Of a stretch of DNA of 58,709 bases, positions 1 through 7,197 are shown in pieces; position 1 is the stretch's first letter; every line of letters begins with the position of its first letter. The notes beneath the pieces are model-generated. The model searched no databases. It saw nothing but the letters and a program-made list of their open reading frames with translations, and was not told where the DNA came from. Made by a program: the position numbers and the translations under genes. The DNA is from Polyangiaceae bacterium (GTDB lineage: Bacteria > Myxococcota_A > Polyangia > Polyangiales > Polyangiaceae): NCBI GenBank assembly GCA_020849655.1, contig JADLFU010000262.1, forward strand, positions 1 to 58,709, given 5' to 3'.

Positions 1-74
1 ACGTCATTCGCGTCCACGCCGCGAAGGTAGCCGCCGCATCCGCGCGCACGGCACGTGTCGATCGCGCGCGTCAT
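1..74 (-). CDS. Small Cys-containing protein, cut by window edge
   Basis: The ATG start overlaps the stop of the upstream gene as ATGA, the coupling used all along this operon. Only the first 24 residues are inside the window. They contain CRARGCGG, two cysteines in a spacing seen in small zinc-binding proteins of phages. The frame is open to the edge. If the window ends join, the gene would continue at the right end, but a direct join runs into the next gene without a stop at the expected place, so a few bases may be missing. Function unknown. Confidence 0.5.
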   Translation of the reverse strand, partial: MTRAIDTCRARGCGGYLRGVDAND

Positions 75-253
75 CGCGGCATCTCCTCCCCGTCGAGCAT
101 CCGCAGCACGGTCTGCAACGCGCGCCGCTCGGTCCACGCCTCGACGCACGCCTGCGCGCGCGAGTCGAAGCGCGCCTCGACGTCGCGGCACTGCGCGATC
201 CGGGGGCGTGCCCACGCACGGACGTCGTCCACGCGGTCCTGGAGCGGCGTCAC
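71..253 (-). CDS. Small hypothetical protein
   Basis: A 60-residue acidic and arginine-rich, probably all-helical protein (ends LDGEEMPR). The GTG start overlaps the stop of the upstream coiled-coil gene as GTGA and its own stop overlaps the next start as ATGA, which is the main reason to believe it. No motif recognised. It belongs to the distal part of the early leftward operon. Confidence 0.55.
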   Translation of the reverse strand: MTPLQDRVDDVRAWARPRIAQCRDVEARFDSRAQACVEAWTERRALQTVLRMLDGEEMPR

Positions 254-1362
254 CGCCCACCGCCCTTCGCAGCGTCGAGCGCTTCGCGGAGCGCTCTCTC
301 GGACCGCGCGGTCGCCTCGTCGTTCGCTGCATCGAACGACGCGAGGTAGCCGCGAGCCGCCTCCGCGACCTTGCGCAGCGCCGCGAGCTCGGCGAGGAGC
401 GGCGCGCCCGGATTCGCCCGTGGCAGCGTCAGCGCTGCCGCCGCGCACGTCGAGCAGAGCGGCCCGCCCGAGAGGTCGCAGCGGCACACGCCCTCCTCGT
501 GCACGAGGTTCGTGATGGCAGCGGACATCGCCGCGCACGCCGCCTCCGCAGCATCCCCGGAGCCGACCTGATCCTCGGTTCGCGCGAGCAGCGCACGCGC
601 CGCAACCAAGTCGCAGTCCGGCGTGTGTGCCTCGCGCGCCGTGCCGACGAGCTCGACCGAGTACCAGCCTTCGGGGCAGGACGGGCACCGCGCGCGGTCA
701 CGATCGCGCACCTGGTGCGTCGCCGTCACCAGCCGCGAAAGCGCCTCGCGCATCTCGGTGTCGCGCGCGGCCGCGGCGGCGCCGTTGCCGGGGTACGCGC
801 GCAGACGCTCGGCCCGATCGTGCGCACGGACGAGATCGCGCGCTGTGGCTAGGTGCGCCTCCCGCTCGGCGGCGAGGGCGGCGCGAAGGGAGGTGATCTC
901 GCCGACGGCACGTGAGACGCGATCCTCCAATGCGGCGCGCTCGGGGTTGAGCGTGCGGCTCAAAGCGCCGCACGAGCACACGCATGGAAAATCGCTCCTC
1001 CAGTCGTGCGTCCGCTGGCGCATCAGGCACTTGAGCGCGTGCTCACCAAACCGCAGCAGATCCGCCCGCGCCTCGTCGCGCTCGCGCCGCAACCGCGCGA
1101 TCGTGCGCTGCTCGACCTCCGCCGTCGCCTCGTCGGTCGGCATCTCGGCCACGAGCCCGAGGCGCTCCGCGAGGTCGGCGGCCTGCGTCGCGTGCATGTC
1201 GGCGCGCATGCGCTCGGATTCGGCCCGGTGCTCGGCGTGTGCGAGGTTGCGCTTGGCGGCCTCAAAGGCGTCGAGGAGGGCAAGAACGTCGGCGATGCCC
1301 ACGAGTCCGCGCTGCCGCTCCGCCGCCGCCCGCAGCGCGGCTCGGTCGATCGGTGCCGTCAC
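250..1362 (-). CDS. Coiled-coil protein with several cysteine clusters
   Basis: About 370 residues. The GTG start is chosen because it overlaps the upstream stop as GTGA; the frame is open further upstream but that part reads as antisense noise. Long heptad-like helical stretches rich in Ala, Arg and Glu (roughly residues 30-110 and 150-200) alternate with cysteine groups: CVCSCG, CPSCPEG followed by HTPDCD, and CRCDLSGGPLCSTC. These look like zinc knuckles on a coiled-coil rod. The block CPSC...HTPDC...ALLA resembles the small protein at 9461-9706. No enzyme motif seen; function unknown, possibly nucleic-acid or host-protein binding. Confidence 0.75.
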   Translation of the reverse strand: MTAPIDRAALRAAAERQRGLVGIADVLALLDAFEAAKRNLAHAEHRAESERMRADMHATQAADLAERLGLVAEMPTDEATAEVEQRTIARLRRERDEARADLLRFGEHALKCLMRQRTHDWRSDFPCVCSCGALSRTLNPERAALEDRVSRAVGEITSLRAALAAEREAHLATARDLVRAHDRAERLRAYPGNGAAAAARDTEMREALSRLVTATHQVRDRDRARCPSCPEGWYSVELVGTAREAHTPDCDLVAARALLARTEDQVGSGDAAEAACAAMSAAITNLVHEEGVCRCDLSGGPLCSTCAAAALTLPRANPGAPLLAELAALRKVAEAARGYLASFDAANDEATARSERALREALDAAKGGGR

Positions 1363-1685
1363 GCCGCGCGCTCCCTCTCCGCCCATCGCGCCTCCATGGA
1401 CTCGACGCGCGCGACCTCGTCCTGCAACCGCGCCAACGCACGCTCGCAGTCCCTCACGCGCTCCGCGATCCGCAACTGCACGCCGTACAACCCGCGCAAC
1501 CGCGTCTGCGTGCGAGCTCGCCGCCGCACGCGCGGCGGGTGCTCCATCGCCACGATCTCCGCGACCGTGTGCCCCTCGGCGCGTAGGGCACGCATGCGGC
1601 GCCACGAGATGCCGGCGTGGCGCGCCCAACCGTGGACGCTGCGGGTGTCGGAGCCGATGGTGATGCGTTCGCCGGGGCGGGGCAT
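1359..1685 (-). CDS. Small HTH-like basic protein
   Basis: A 108-residue, Arg-rich protein. Residues about 20-55 (ARHAGISWRRMRALRAEG, then TVAEIVAME) fit a helix-turn-helix arrangement, followed by a helical C-terminus with heptad character. The stop overlaps the downstream start as GTGA. Probably a DNA-binding accessory protein of the early operon; no specific family recognised. Confidence 0.65.
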   Translation of the reverse strand: MPRPGERITIGSDTRSVHGWARHAGISWRRMRALRAEGHTVAEIVAMEHPPRVRRRARTQTRLRGLYGVQLRIAERVRDCERALARLQDEVARVESMEARWAERERAA

Positions 1686-1688
1686 GCG

Positions 1689-2753
1689 TCACCCCGCCGA
1701 TCCGGGCTCTGCGCCGTCGAGCGGCGGGAGGTCCTCTTCGGCGACCTCGCCGGTCGCGGGGTCGTGGGAGCGCTTGGCCGCCGCCTGCTTCACCGCGTCA
1801 CGCGCCTTCGACGCGCGCCCGCCCGCGCTCGGTTTCTCGCCATCGGTCGTGGCCGGCGCCGTCTCGCCGTTCGCGCGCGCCTCGATCACTGCGTGCCACG
1901 TGGTCTCGCCGTCCTTGATCGCGGCGTAAACGGCGCGGAGCTCGGTCAGCTCTGCCGGCACCACCGTCGCGACGTCGTGCCCGAGAAAGCGGCGGAGCTC
2001 GCCGGGGCCCACGTTGATCGCGGCGAACGCGTCCACCACCTTGCGGAGCGCCGCGTCGGGATCGGCCTTGTCGCGCGATCGCTGCGTCTCGACCACCTGC
2101 TCCATGCACTCCTCCACGATGTCGCCCGGCACGACGCGCAGCACGTTCGTGCGGATGGCCTTCGACACGAGCGCGGACTGCTTGACGAGCATCTCATCCT
2201 CGGTCGCGGCGACGAGATAGACCATCTTCCCTTCGCTGTTCTCGCGCACCGAGATCGTCTCGCGTCCGCGGTTGTCGCGCCGCTCCACGACCTTTTCGAT
2301 CGTGATGTCGATCGAGAACGTGGTGTTCGTCTCGAGGTCGCTCACCGCGACGCGCACCAGGCGCTTCTCGGAATCGTCGTAGAGCGTGGGCGTCGAGATG
2401 TCGACATTGCCCATGATCCGCGCGGCCGCCTCCGCGAAACGGATCGACGGACCCGTAATCGACTTGCCGCCGACGGGCTTCGCGTAGCGCGCGACCGCCG
2501 CGAAGCCCGGACGCCGGCACTCCTTCAGGAGCCGCACGCGCACGTCCTCGATGTCGCGCGGCCGCTGGAGCGCCATGACGTAGCGCGCCTGCACCATCGC
2601 GCGCGACTGCTCGGCCGCCGCCGTGATGCTCGTTTCCGCGCGTCGCGTGATCTCGGTCTCGCCGAAGCCGTCGCGCCGCGTGATCTCGCCGCCCCCGTGG
2701 TCGCTCGTGCGAGCGAGCGCCGAGCCCCCTCCGTTGCCGTTGCCCATGCTCAT
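1689..2753 (-). CDS. Putative recombination-associated protein (exonuclease partner)
   Basis: About 354 residues; the ATG overlaps the exonuclease stop as ATGA (a second ATG two codons in has better Shine-Dalgarno spacing). It contains VGGKSITGPSIRFAEAAAR, a signature I associate with a widespread phage protein encoded beside YqaJ-type exonucleases. The middle has alternating strands (SIDITIEKVVERRDNRGR), while the C-terminus is Ala/Glu-rich and probably disordered. By position and genetic linkage it may be the annealing partner of the exonuclease, in the role of Beta or RecT. It does not show a RecT or Erf signature I can recognise, so the role is inference. Confidence 0.6.
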   Translation of the reverse strand: MSMGNGNGGGSALARTSDHGGGEITRRDGFGETEITRRAETSITAAAEQSRAMVQARYVMALQRPRDIEDVRVRLLKECRRPGFAAVARYAKPVGGKSITGPSIRFAEAAARIMGNVDISTPTLYDDSEKRLVRVAVSDLETNTTFSIDITIEKVVERRDNRGRETISVRENSEGKMVYLVAATEDEMLVKQSALVSKAIRTNVLRVVPGDIVEECMEQVVETQRSRDKADPDAALRKVVDAFAAINVGPGELRRFLGHDVATVVPAELTELRAVYAAIKDGETTWHAVIEARANGETAPATTDGEKPSAGGRASKARDAVKQAAAKRSHDPATGEVAEEDLPPLDGAEPGSAG

Positions 2754-4090
2754 GCTCCCTTCATGCGCACGTCGAGCGCGCGCGTTGGCTGTCCCGTGTG
2801 ACGCGCGATGATGTCGCCGCGACTCTCCGCGCCGAGCTCCATCGCGACATCCTTCCAGCGCACCGAGCCCGCGCGTGCCTGCCACTTGGCGCGACCCCAC
2901 GGGCCCTCGATCCCTTCCGCGTCGCCGATCTCGAGGCGCAATTCGTTCGCGACGTTCTCCTGGCGCTCCTCGATCGTCTTGACCGCGCGGCGCAACCGTT
3001 CGTAGCGCTTCGCCAGGCGCTCCCCGTGCGCAGTCGCCGCGACCATCCCGCGGCGCACGCGCGGGTAGAGCGCCTCGACCGTTTTGCGCCCGACGCCGTG
3101 CTCTGCCGACGGCAACGCGCCGCCCTTCACGCAGTCGGACCAAAACGGGCGCGCGATGGCGCGAAGGTCGTCGAGGAAGTCGACGTCGAGCTCGACTTCG
3201 TAGACGCGCGTCTCGGTGCCGATCTGCGCGACGACGTTCGCGCGCGAGAGGCGAGCGACCCCCATCTCCCACGTGACCTGCGCGTAGACCTCGGGCGGGA
3301 TCCCGTCGGCGCCGAGATCCGTCGAGTCCCATCGGCGCGCTTGGCGCAGTCCGACGAGTTTGCACTGCACGTCGATCGCGCCGTCGGCAATCGCGTCGGG
3401 CGTGGCGCCCATGAACGGCTCGTCGGCATCGAGCAGCGTGCCGGGATACGCGAGCGAGACGCCGCGCCGCGGCGCGTAGAGCCCCTCGAGGATCGGTCGC
3501 TCAAGCACGTTCCCCGCCTCGGCTTCGGGTCCCGCCTTGTCCTCGATGACGCCGCGGAGCTGCGCCCACACGTCGAGCGCCGTCTTGTAGGGGTGGAGCC
3601 CGGCGACGGCCGCGATGCGCGAGCCGCCGAGGTAGCTGTCGTACGGGAGCGTCGGTCCCTGCGCCGTCACCGCGCGTCCCCCGTCCTCGTCGCTCGGCTC
3701 GCTGCCGTCCCACGCGTCGAGCGGCCCGTCGTAGATCACACGCCCGCCGTGCGTGACCCGCAGCAAGAGCGTCGCGGGCCCGCGCTCGAGGATCGGCCGA
3801 TCGGGCCGGATGTCGTACGCGTAGCCGCCCCACCCGGGGTCGTCCTCCGTGACGTAGTGCCCGCCGACGCCAGTCTTGAGCCGCGCGATGAGCTGCGCCG
3901 CGAAACAGCCCATGCCGTTGGCGGTGCCTTTGCCGTCGCCGCGGATGCCGCACGTGATCGGCATGCCCTTCGCGAAGGCGAGCAGGTCTCGGCCGTGACC
4001 GTCCGGGTAGCCGTCGAGTTGCCGGTACAGCGTGACGAGCGGCGTCTCGGCGCCGTGCTCGAAGATCCTGGTGAGTGCGTGTGTTCCCAT
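2750..4090 (-). CDS. YqaJ-like 5'-3' exonuclease fused to an N-terminal phage domain
   Basis: 446 residues in two parts. Residues 1 to about 125 (MGTHALTRIF..., with GYPDGHG, NGMGCFAAQ and GGHYV) resemble a protein I know as a separate small phage/bacterial gene. Residues about 150-340 are a YqaJ/lambda-Exo type nuclease: GGSRIAAVAGLHPY, the acidic E197 region, ATPDAIADG with D232, and VQCK (242-244) at the place of the usual E-x-K. A helical C-terminal tail follows. Such enzymes degrade the 5' strand at double-strand ends for annealing-type recombination. The start overlaps the upstream stop as TAATG. The fusion and the Q-x-K variant are the odd points. Confidence 0.8.
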   Translation of the reverse strand: MGTHALTRIFEHGAETPLVTLYRQLDGYPDGHGRDLLAFAKGMPITCGIRGDGKGTANGMGCFAAQLIARLKTGVGGHYVTEDDPGWGGYAYDIRPDRPILERGPATLLLRVTHGGRVIYDGPLDAWDGSEPSDEDGGRAVTAQGPTLPYDSYLGGSRIAAVAGLHPYKTALDVWAQLRGVIEDKAGPEAEAGNVLERPILEGLYAPRRGVSLAYPGTLLDADEPFMGATPDAIADGAIDVQCKLVGLRQARRWDSTDLGADGIPPEVYAQVTWEMGVARLSRANVVAQIGTETRVYEVELDVDFLDDLRAIARPFWSDCVKGGALPSAEHGVGRKTVEALYPRVRRGMVAATAHGERLAKRYERLRRAVKTIEERQENVANELRLEIGDAEGIEGPWGRAKWQARAGSVRWKDVAMELGAESRGDIIARHTGQPTRALDVRMKGA

Positions 4091-4314
4091 TATCGCTTCC
4101 CTCCCTCGATCACTCGCAGCCCCCGCACCTCCCGCGCGACACTCGCCGCGAGCGCGTCCGCGACCTCGCTCTGCGCCCCGTGCGCCGCGAGATCGGTCGC
4201 GATGTGCGCCGCGGCCAGCCGCAGGAACGCGGCGGCGGCCCCCTCGTCGCCCGCGTGCCGAGCGGCGCGTGCGCGGTGGAGCGCGACCTGCGCGGCGGTG
4301 AGGCGGTCGATCAC
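4090..4314 (-). CDS. Small helical hypothetical protein
   Basis: 74 residues (MIDRLTAAQVALHRAR...), almost wholly helical, Ala-rich, ending in a short strand-like GLRVIEGGKR. The GTG start overlaps the upstream stop as GTGA and the stop overlaps the exonuclease start. No motif recognised. Confidence 0.6.
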   Translation of the reverse strand: MIDRLTAAQVALHRARAARHAGDEGAAAAFLRLAAAHIATDLAAHGAQSEVADALAASVAREVRGLRVIEGGKR

Positions 4315-4490
4315 GCGTCCCCCGAGGCGTAGCGGACGAGCAGCGCCGCGATGGCTGACTCGATGGTCGAGCCCACGGCCGCGCGTCCGCCGGTCCACAC
4401 GAGCCACGTGCCGCGCCGCTGGTGTGCGTGCAGCGGGAGCCAGCCGGGGGCGCGGAGAGCGGCGTTCAAGGTAACGAGCGCGTCCGTCAC
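4311..4490 (-). CDS. Small hypothetical protein
   Basis: 59 residues from a GTG that overlaps the DnaQ-like gene stop as GTGA. Tryptophan-containing middle (GWLPLHAHQRRGTWLVW) and an Ala-rich helical end. The track-length frame extends upstream, but the coupled GTG is the better start. Function unknown. Confidence 0.55.
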   Translation of the reverse strand: MTDALVTLNAALRAPGWLPLHAHQRRGTWLVWTGGRAAVGSTIESAIAALLVRYASGDA

Positions 4491-5149
4491 AACGACGCTC
4501 CGTTCGCGCGCGACTCCACCCACGCGCGGTGCCGCGCCTCCTGCTCTTTCGCGAGCGCGTATTGCTGCGAGAGCGCCTCGTCGAGATCAGCCGGGATCTT
4601 CCCTTCGGTCCCGAGCTTCACGAGGAGACGCGCGCACGCGAGCGCGTCACCCTTCGCGCGGTGCGCATCGCCGTGCTCGACGCCGCGGCGCGCGCAGGTG
4701 ACCGAGAGTCTGTGGCGCCCCTCGCCCTTGACGTACCGGTCGCGCTCGCGAATCCACACGAGCGGATCGAGCCAGCGCGACGCGGGATGAAGCGCCGCCG
4801 GCATGAGGCCGTACGGGTCCGCACGCAGCCACTCGGCGCCGATGAAGCCGCGATCGAAGGGCGCGTTGTACGCGACAGGGATCGCGCCGCTCATCGCCTC
4901 TGCGAGGGTGCTAGCGAGCGCGTGAAACGGATCGGCGCTGGCGACGTCGTCATCGCCGATGCCATGGATCTCAGTCGCCTCCGGCGGGATCGGCGAGCCC
5001 GGATTCGTGAGCCACGCGATGCCTGGCAAGATGTTGCCCCGCTCGATCGCGACGAGTGCGATCTCGACGATGCGGTGTGCGCGCGGATCGAGTCCGGTCG
5101 TCTCGACGTCGAGCACAAGGAGCGACTGATCGAGCCAGCGCGGCATCAC
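4487..5149 (-). CDS. DnaQ-like DEDDh 3'-5' exonuclease
   Basis: 220 residues. Exo I motif DVETTGLD near residue 14, EIHGIGDDDV typical of the epsilon-family after the second strand, AYNAPFDRGF as Exo II, and HRAKGDALACARL as Exo III with the catalytic His/Asp. This is the fold of the DNA polymerase III proofreading subunit and of free-standing phage exonucleases. No phage polymerase is seen in the window, so it may act on its own or with host polymerase, or trim DNA ends in recombination. Start is either a GTG overlapping the upstream stop (GTGA) or an ATG one codon later. Confidence 0.85.
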   Translation of the reverse strand: MMPRWLDQSLLVLDVETTGLDPRAHRIVEIALVAIERGNILPGIAWLTNPGSPIPPEATEIHGIGDDDVASADPFHALASTLAEAMSGAIPVAYNAPFDRGFIGAEWLRADPYGLMPAALHPASRWLDPLVWIRERDRYVKGEGRHRLSVTCARRGVEHGDAHRAKGDALACARLLVKLGTEGKIPADLDEALSQQYALAKEQEARHRAWVESRANGASL

Positions 5150-5334
5150 GAGCCTCGCTGCGGGCGCACCGCCTCCGCTGCGATCTCCGGCGTGATGCCG
5201 AACGCGACGAGCAGCGTGAACGCTTCGAGCCGCGAGCGAGCCTCGGTCGGCTGCATCATGGCGAGCGCCGCGATCTCGTCCGCCTCCCGCACGCGCTCCT
5301 CGTCGCGTCGGGCCGCCAGCGTCTCGTCACGCAT
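5146..5334 (-). CDS. Small helical hypothetical protein
   Basis: 62 residues beginning MRDETLAARRDEE. Charged N-terminal helix, then EAFTLLVAFGITPEIAAEA, a hydrophobic helix pair. The start lies 8 nt inside the upstream gene. No recognised domain. Confidence 0.55.
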   Translation of the reverse strand: MRDETLAARRDEERVREADEIAALAMMQPTEARSRLEAFTLLVAFGITPEIAAEAVRPQRGS

Positions 5335-5530
5335 CGGCCACCTCCTTCTCGCCCTTCGCGCCACGCGCGAGCGCCGCCACGGCCTCGCGCAGGCAGTCGA
5401 GGCACAGGTACGTCTGCCGCGGGCCCGAGAGCGCGACGCCCACGCTCTCGCGACACGCCTCGCAGAACACCTTCTGCGGCTCGGGGAGCGACTCCACTCG
5501 CCATCGCCGTCGTCGTCGATCCGTCGCCAT
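5327..5530 (-). CDS. Small zinc-ribbon protein
   Basis: 67 residues, basic N-terminus (MATDRRRRRW), then FCEACRES ... YLCLDCLREAV, two Cys-x2-Cys pairs about 18 residues apart, a classic treble-clef or zinc-ribbon spacing. ATGA overlap with the XRE gene upstream. Likely a nucleic-acid or protein adaptor; role unknown. Confidence 0.7.
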   Translation of the reverse strand: MATDRRRRRWRVESLPEPQKVFCEACRESVGVALSGPRQTYLCLDCLREAVAALARGAKGEKEVADA

Positions 5531-6042
5531 CAGCCCGCCTCTCCGCCGCGCGTCGAGCGCGACCGTCCACGCGCCGCACCGCCGTTGCACGCGCCGTGGT
5601 GCCGCGCGTGGCCACAGTGCTCGCACCGCGTACGCAGACGACGCTCGATCTCGCGCTCGCCCCCGGACTCGTCGCCGCCGAACCCGGAACACGGCCGCAG
5701 CTCCCCGCGCTCGATCGCGGACAGGTCCGCGGGGACCACGCCGACCGCGAACGCTGCCTCGCGCAGGCCAAGATCGAGCGACACGCGGAGGTCGTGCAGG
5801 CGCGTCCCGCGCGCCTCGTCGTCGGCGGGGAAGAGCGGCGACCTTGATACGGAGACAACGCTGCGCGCTCCGATGGCTGCGGTGCACACGATCGCCGGAA
5901 CCTCGCGATAGCCAGCAGGCTCGACGCGATGGAGGTGCAGGCCAGAGTCGACGATCACGCGCGACGTGTCGAGCGCGGGGCCCGTCGATAGCGTTGCGCC
6001 GAACCATGCGGCTGGCGTGTCTCTGCGCGGGCTCGTGCTCAC
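5530..6042 (-). CDS. XRE-family regulator with C-terminal cysteine cluster
   Basis: 170 residues from a GTG that overlaps the upstream stop (GTGA). An extended N-terminal segment is followed by a helix-turn-helix of the XRE/HTH_3 type at about residues 85-120 (LRVSLDLGLREAAFAVGV, then DLSAIERGEL). The C-terminus has RCEHCGHARHHGACNGG, a Cys/His cluster that could bind zinc. It is the second gene of the early leftward operon and could be a secondary early regulator. The Cys/His tail on an XRE domain is unusual. Confidence 0.7.
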   Translation of the reverse strand: MSTSPRRDTPAAWFGATLSTGPALDTSRVIVDSGLHLHRVEPAGYREVPAIVCTAAIGARSVVSVSRSPLFPADDEARGTRLHDLRVSLDLGLREAAFAVGVVPADLSAIERGELRPCSGFGGDESGGEREIERRLRTRCEHCGHARHHGACNGGAARGRSRSTRGGEAG

Positions 6043-6611
6043 GACCAATCCCCCGCGTCGGCGAATCCGTCGCAGTCGTCGAGGGCGCTCAGCTCCTGGC
6101 GCTCGAGCACGCGATCCGCCGCCAGCTCGGCCGCGTCGTCGCCGTCGTCGCAGTCGCAGTCGCAGTCGTCGGTCTCGCCGCACTCCTCGCAGAGCCCCAG
6201 GAGCGCAGCGGCGCCGGGCCGCAGGCCGCCGTCGTGCGAGGGCGGCGGGGCCGGCGCGCAGTCGTTGCAGACGTCGGTGTAGCCGACGAGCCCGTCCGCC
6301 AGCCCGCAGCCGCACGCCGCGCAGAGATGCGCCGCGCACGACTCGCAGGCGCGGTCGGTGCCGCAGGGACGCGACGCGGCGCAGGGCACGTGGTCGCCGC
6401 AGCCGGCGCACTCGACGCGGTCGGCGTCCTGCGCGCGCTGCGCCGCCACGGAGCGGACGCTCGCGGCCCAGCGCTGGATCCGCTCGTTGCTCGCGTTGCG
6501 CGCCGCGAGGTCCGCGAGCCTGCATGCGTCGGGCTCGCCGACGGCGAAGGCGCCGATCACCGCGAGACCGGCGAGGGGGGAGAGGGCGAGGGTGGTGGTG
6601 GTGAGCGGCAT
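6039..6611 (-). CDS. Cysteine-rich acidic protein, first gene of early leftward operon
   Basis: 190 residues. The N-terminal hydrophobic stretch (LTTTTLALSPLAGLAVIGAF) could be a weak membrane helix. The middle has many cysteines in zinc-knuckle spacing (CAGCGDHVPC, CESCAAHLCAACGCG, VCNDC). The C-terminus has CEECGETDDCDCDCDDGDD, an Asp/Cys-rich tail. The start has a good AAGGAG Shine-Dalgarno 8 nt upstream and a 20-nt leader from the promoter. Being first transcribed suggests an immediate-early host-takeover role, but function is not known. Confidence 0.7.
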   Translation of the reverse strand: MPLTTTTLALSPLAGLAVIGAFAVGEPDACRLADLAARNASNERIQRWAASVRSVAAQRAQDADRVECAGCGDHVPCAASRPCGTDRACESCAAHLCAACGCGLADGLVGYTDVCNDCAPAPPPSHDGGLRPGAAALLGLCEECGETDDCDCDCDDGDDAAELAADRVLERQELSALDDCDGFADAGDWS

Positions 6612-6630
6612 CGGCGGGACTCCTTGCTAC

Positions 6631-6679
6631 GGAGACAGTTGTATCGCCGACCTCACCCCTCGTCAATACTTTTGTATCG
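6631..6679. promoter_or_regulatory. Left operator pair OL1 and OL2
   Basis: Two palindromic 16-mers: GGAGACAGTTGTATCG at 6631-6646 and CAATACTTTTGTATCG at 6664-6679. The shared dyad is GGA(G/T)ACA-NN-TGTATCC. Their start-to-start distance is 33 bp. OL1 covers the -10 and OL2 touches the -35 of the leftward early promoter. The same two-site layout, mirrored, stands at the other side of the repressor gene. Confidence 0.8.
6638..6666 (-). promoter_or_regulatory. Early leftward promoter PL
   Basis: On the minus strand TTGACG (-35), 17-nt spacer, TACAAC (-10). The predicted transcript starts near 6631, about 20 nt before the first ATG. It sits fully inside the left operator pair, so repressor binding should shut it off. 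Confidence 0.75.
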
Positions 6680-6721
6680 GTCGCGTGCGCTTTTCTCCGA
6701 GAGCCCGGAAGCAGCGCGAAT

Positions 6722-7123
6722 TCAGCGCGACCGCGCCTTCTCGCGGGTGCCGGACTCCTCCTCGTCGCGCCGCCTTTGCGCCTCTCGCAGCTCAGCCGTG
6801 TCCGCCGCGATGCGAGCGAGCGTGGCCGCCTGATCGGACGGCGCGCGCGCCGCGAGATACTGGCGGTAGTCGAGATCGTCGGGGCCGGCGCAGACGAAAA
6901 AGTCGACGGGCAACCCGAGTCGTTGCCACAGGGCGAAGATCATCTCGGGCCCCGGCCCACGGCTGCCGTCGAGAGCCTTGCTCACGGTGTTCGCGTGGAC
7001 CCCAAGCCGCGCCGCGACCTTCGCTTGCGCGCCGCGATCGTCGCCGGCCTCTCGGAGCAGCTGCCCCATGAGCGATTGCAGTCGCGCGATGCGACGGGGG
7101 TCGTCCTTGCGTCGTTTCGGCAT
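6722..7123 (-). CDS. CI-like phage repressor (XRE family)
   Basis: 133 residues from ATG (MPKRRKDD...). The helix-turn-helix is at about residues 33-55: AQAKVAARLGVHANTVSKAL. The C-terminal half (PVDFFVCAGPDDLDY..., then a charged helix) has no S24/LexA-type autoprotease signature, so induction would need another route than RecA-driven self-cleavage. It lies between two promoters with matching operators, as expected for the immunity repressor. The Shine-Dalgarno GGAGG is only 1 nt from ATG, which suggests weak translation or a different start. The operators next to its own upstream side offer autoregulation. Confidence 0.8.
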   Translation of the reverse strand: MPKRRKDDPRRIARLQSLMGQLLREAGDDRGAQAKVAARLGVHANTVSKALDGSRGPGPEMIFALWQRLGLPVDFFVCAGPDDLDYRQYLAARAPSDQAATLARIAADTAELREAQRRRDEEESGTREKARSR

Positions 7124-7147
7124 GCCTCCGATCGTCGTCTCGCCAAC

Positions 7148-7196
7148 CGAGACATTGGTATTGACAACCGACGGGGCATCGGATACACATGTCTCC
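7148..7196. promoter_or_regulatory. Right operator pair OR2 and OR1
   Basis: CGAGACATTGGTATTG at 7148-7163 and GGATACACATGTCTCC at 7181-7196, again 33 bp apart start to start. The second is a near-perfect palindrome and is the reverse complement of OL1 with three differences. OR1 covers the -10 of the rightward promoter and OR2 touches its -35, mirror-imaging the left pair to the base. Confidence 0.8.
7161..7189 (+). promoter_or_regulatory. Early rightward promoter PR
   Basis: TTGACA (-35), 17-nt spacer, TACACA (-10). The expected start point is at about 7195-7198, on or just before the ATG at 7198, so the first mRNA may be leaderless. Confidence 0.75.
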
Positions 7197-7197
7197 G

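Noticed and set aside
1617-4474. Two long plus-strand frames opposite the recombination genes
   Set aside because: They mirror the exonuclease and partner genes, which have recognisable motifs and coupled starts.
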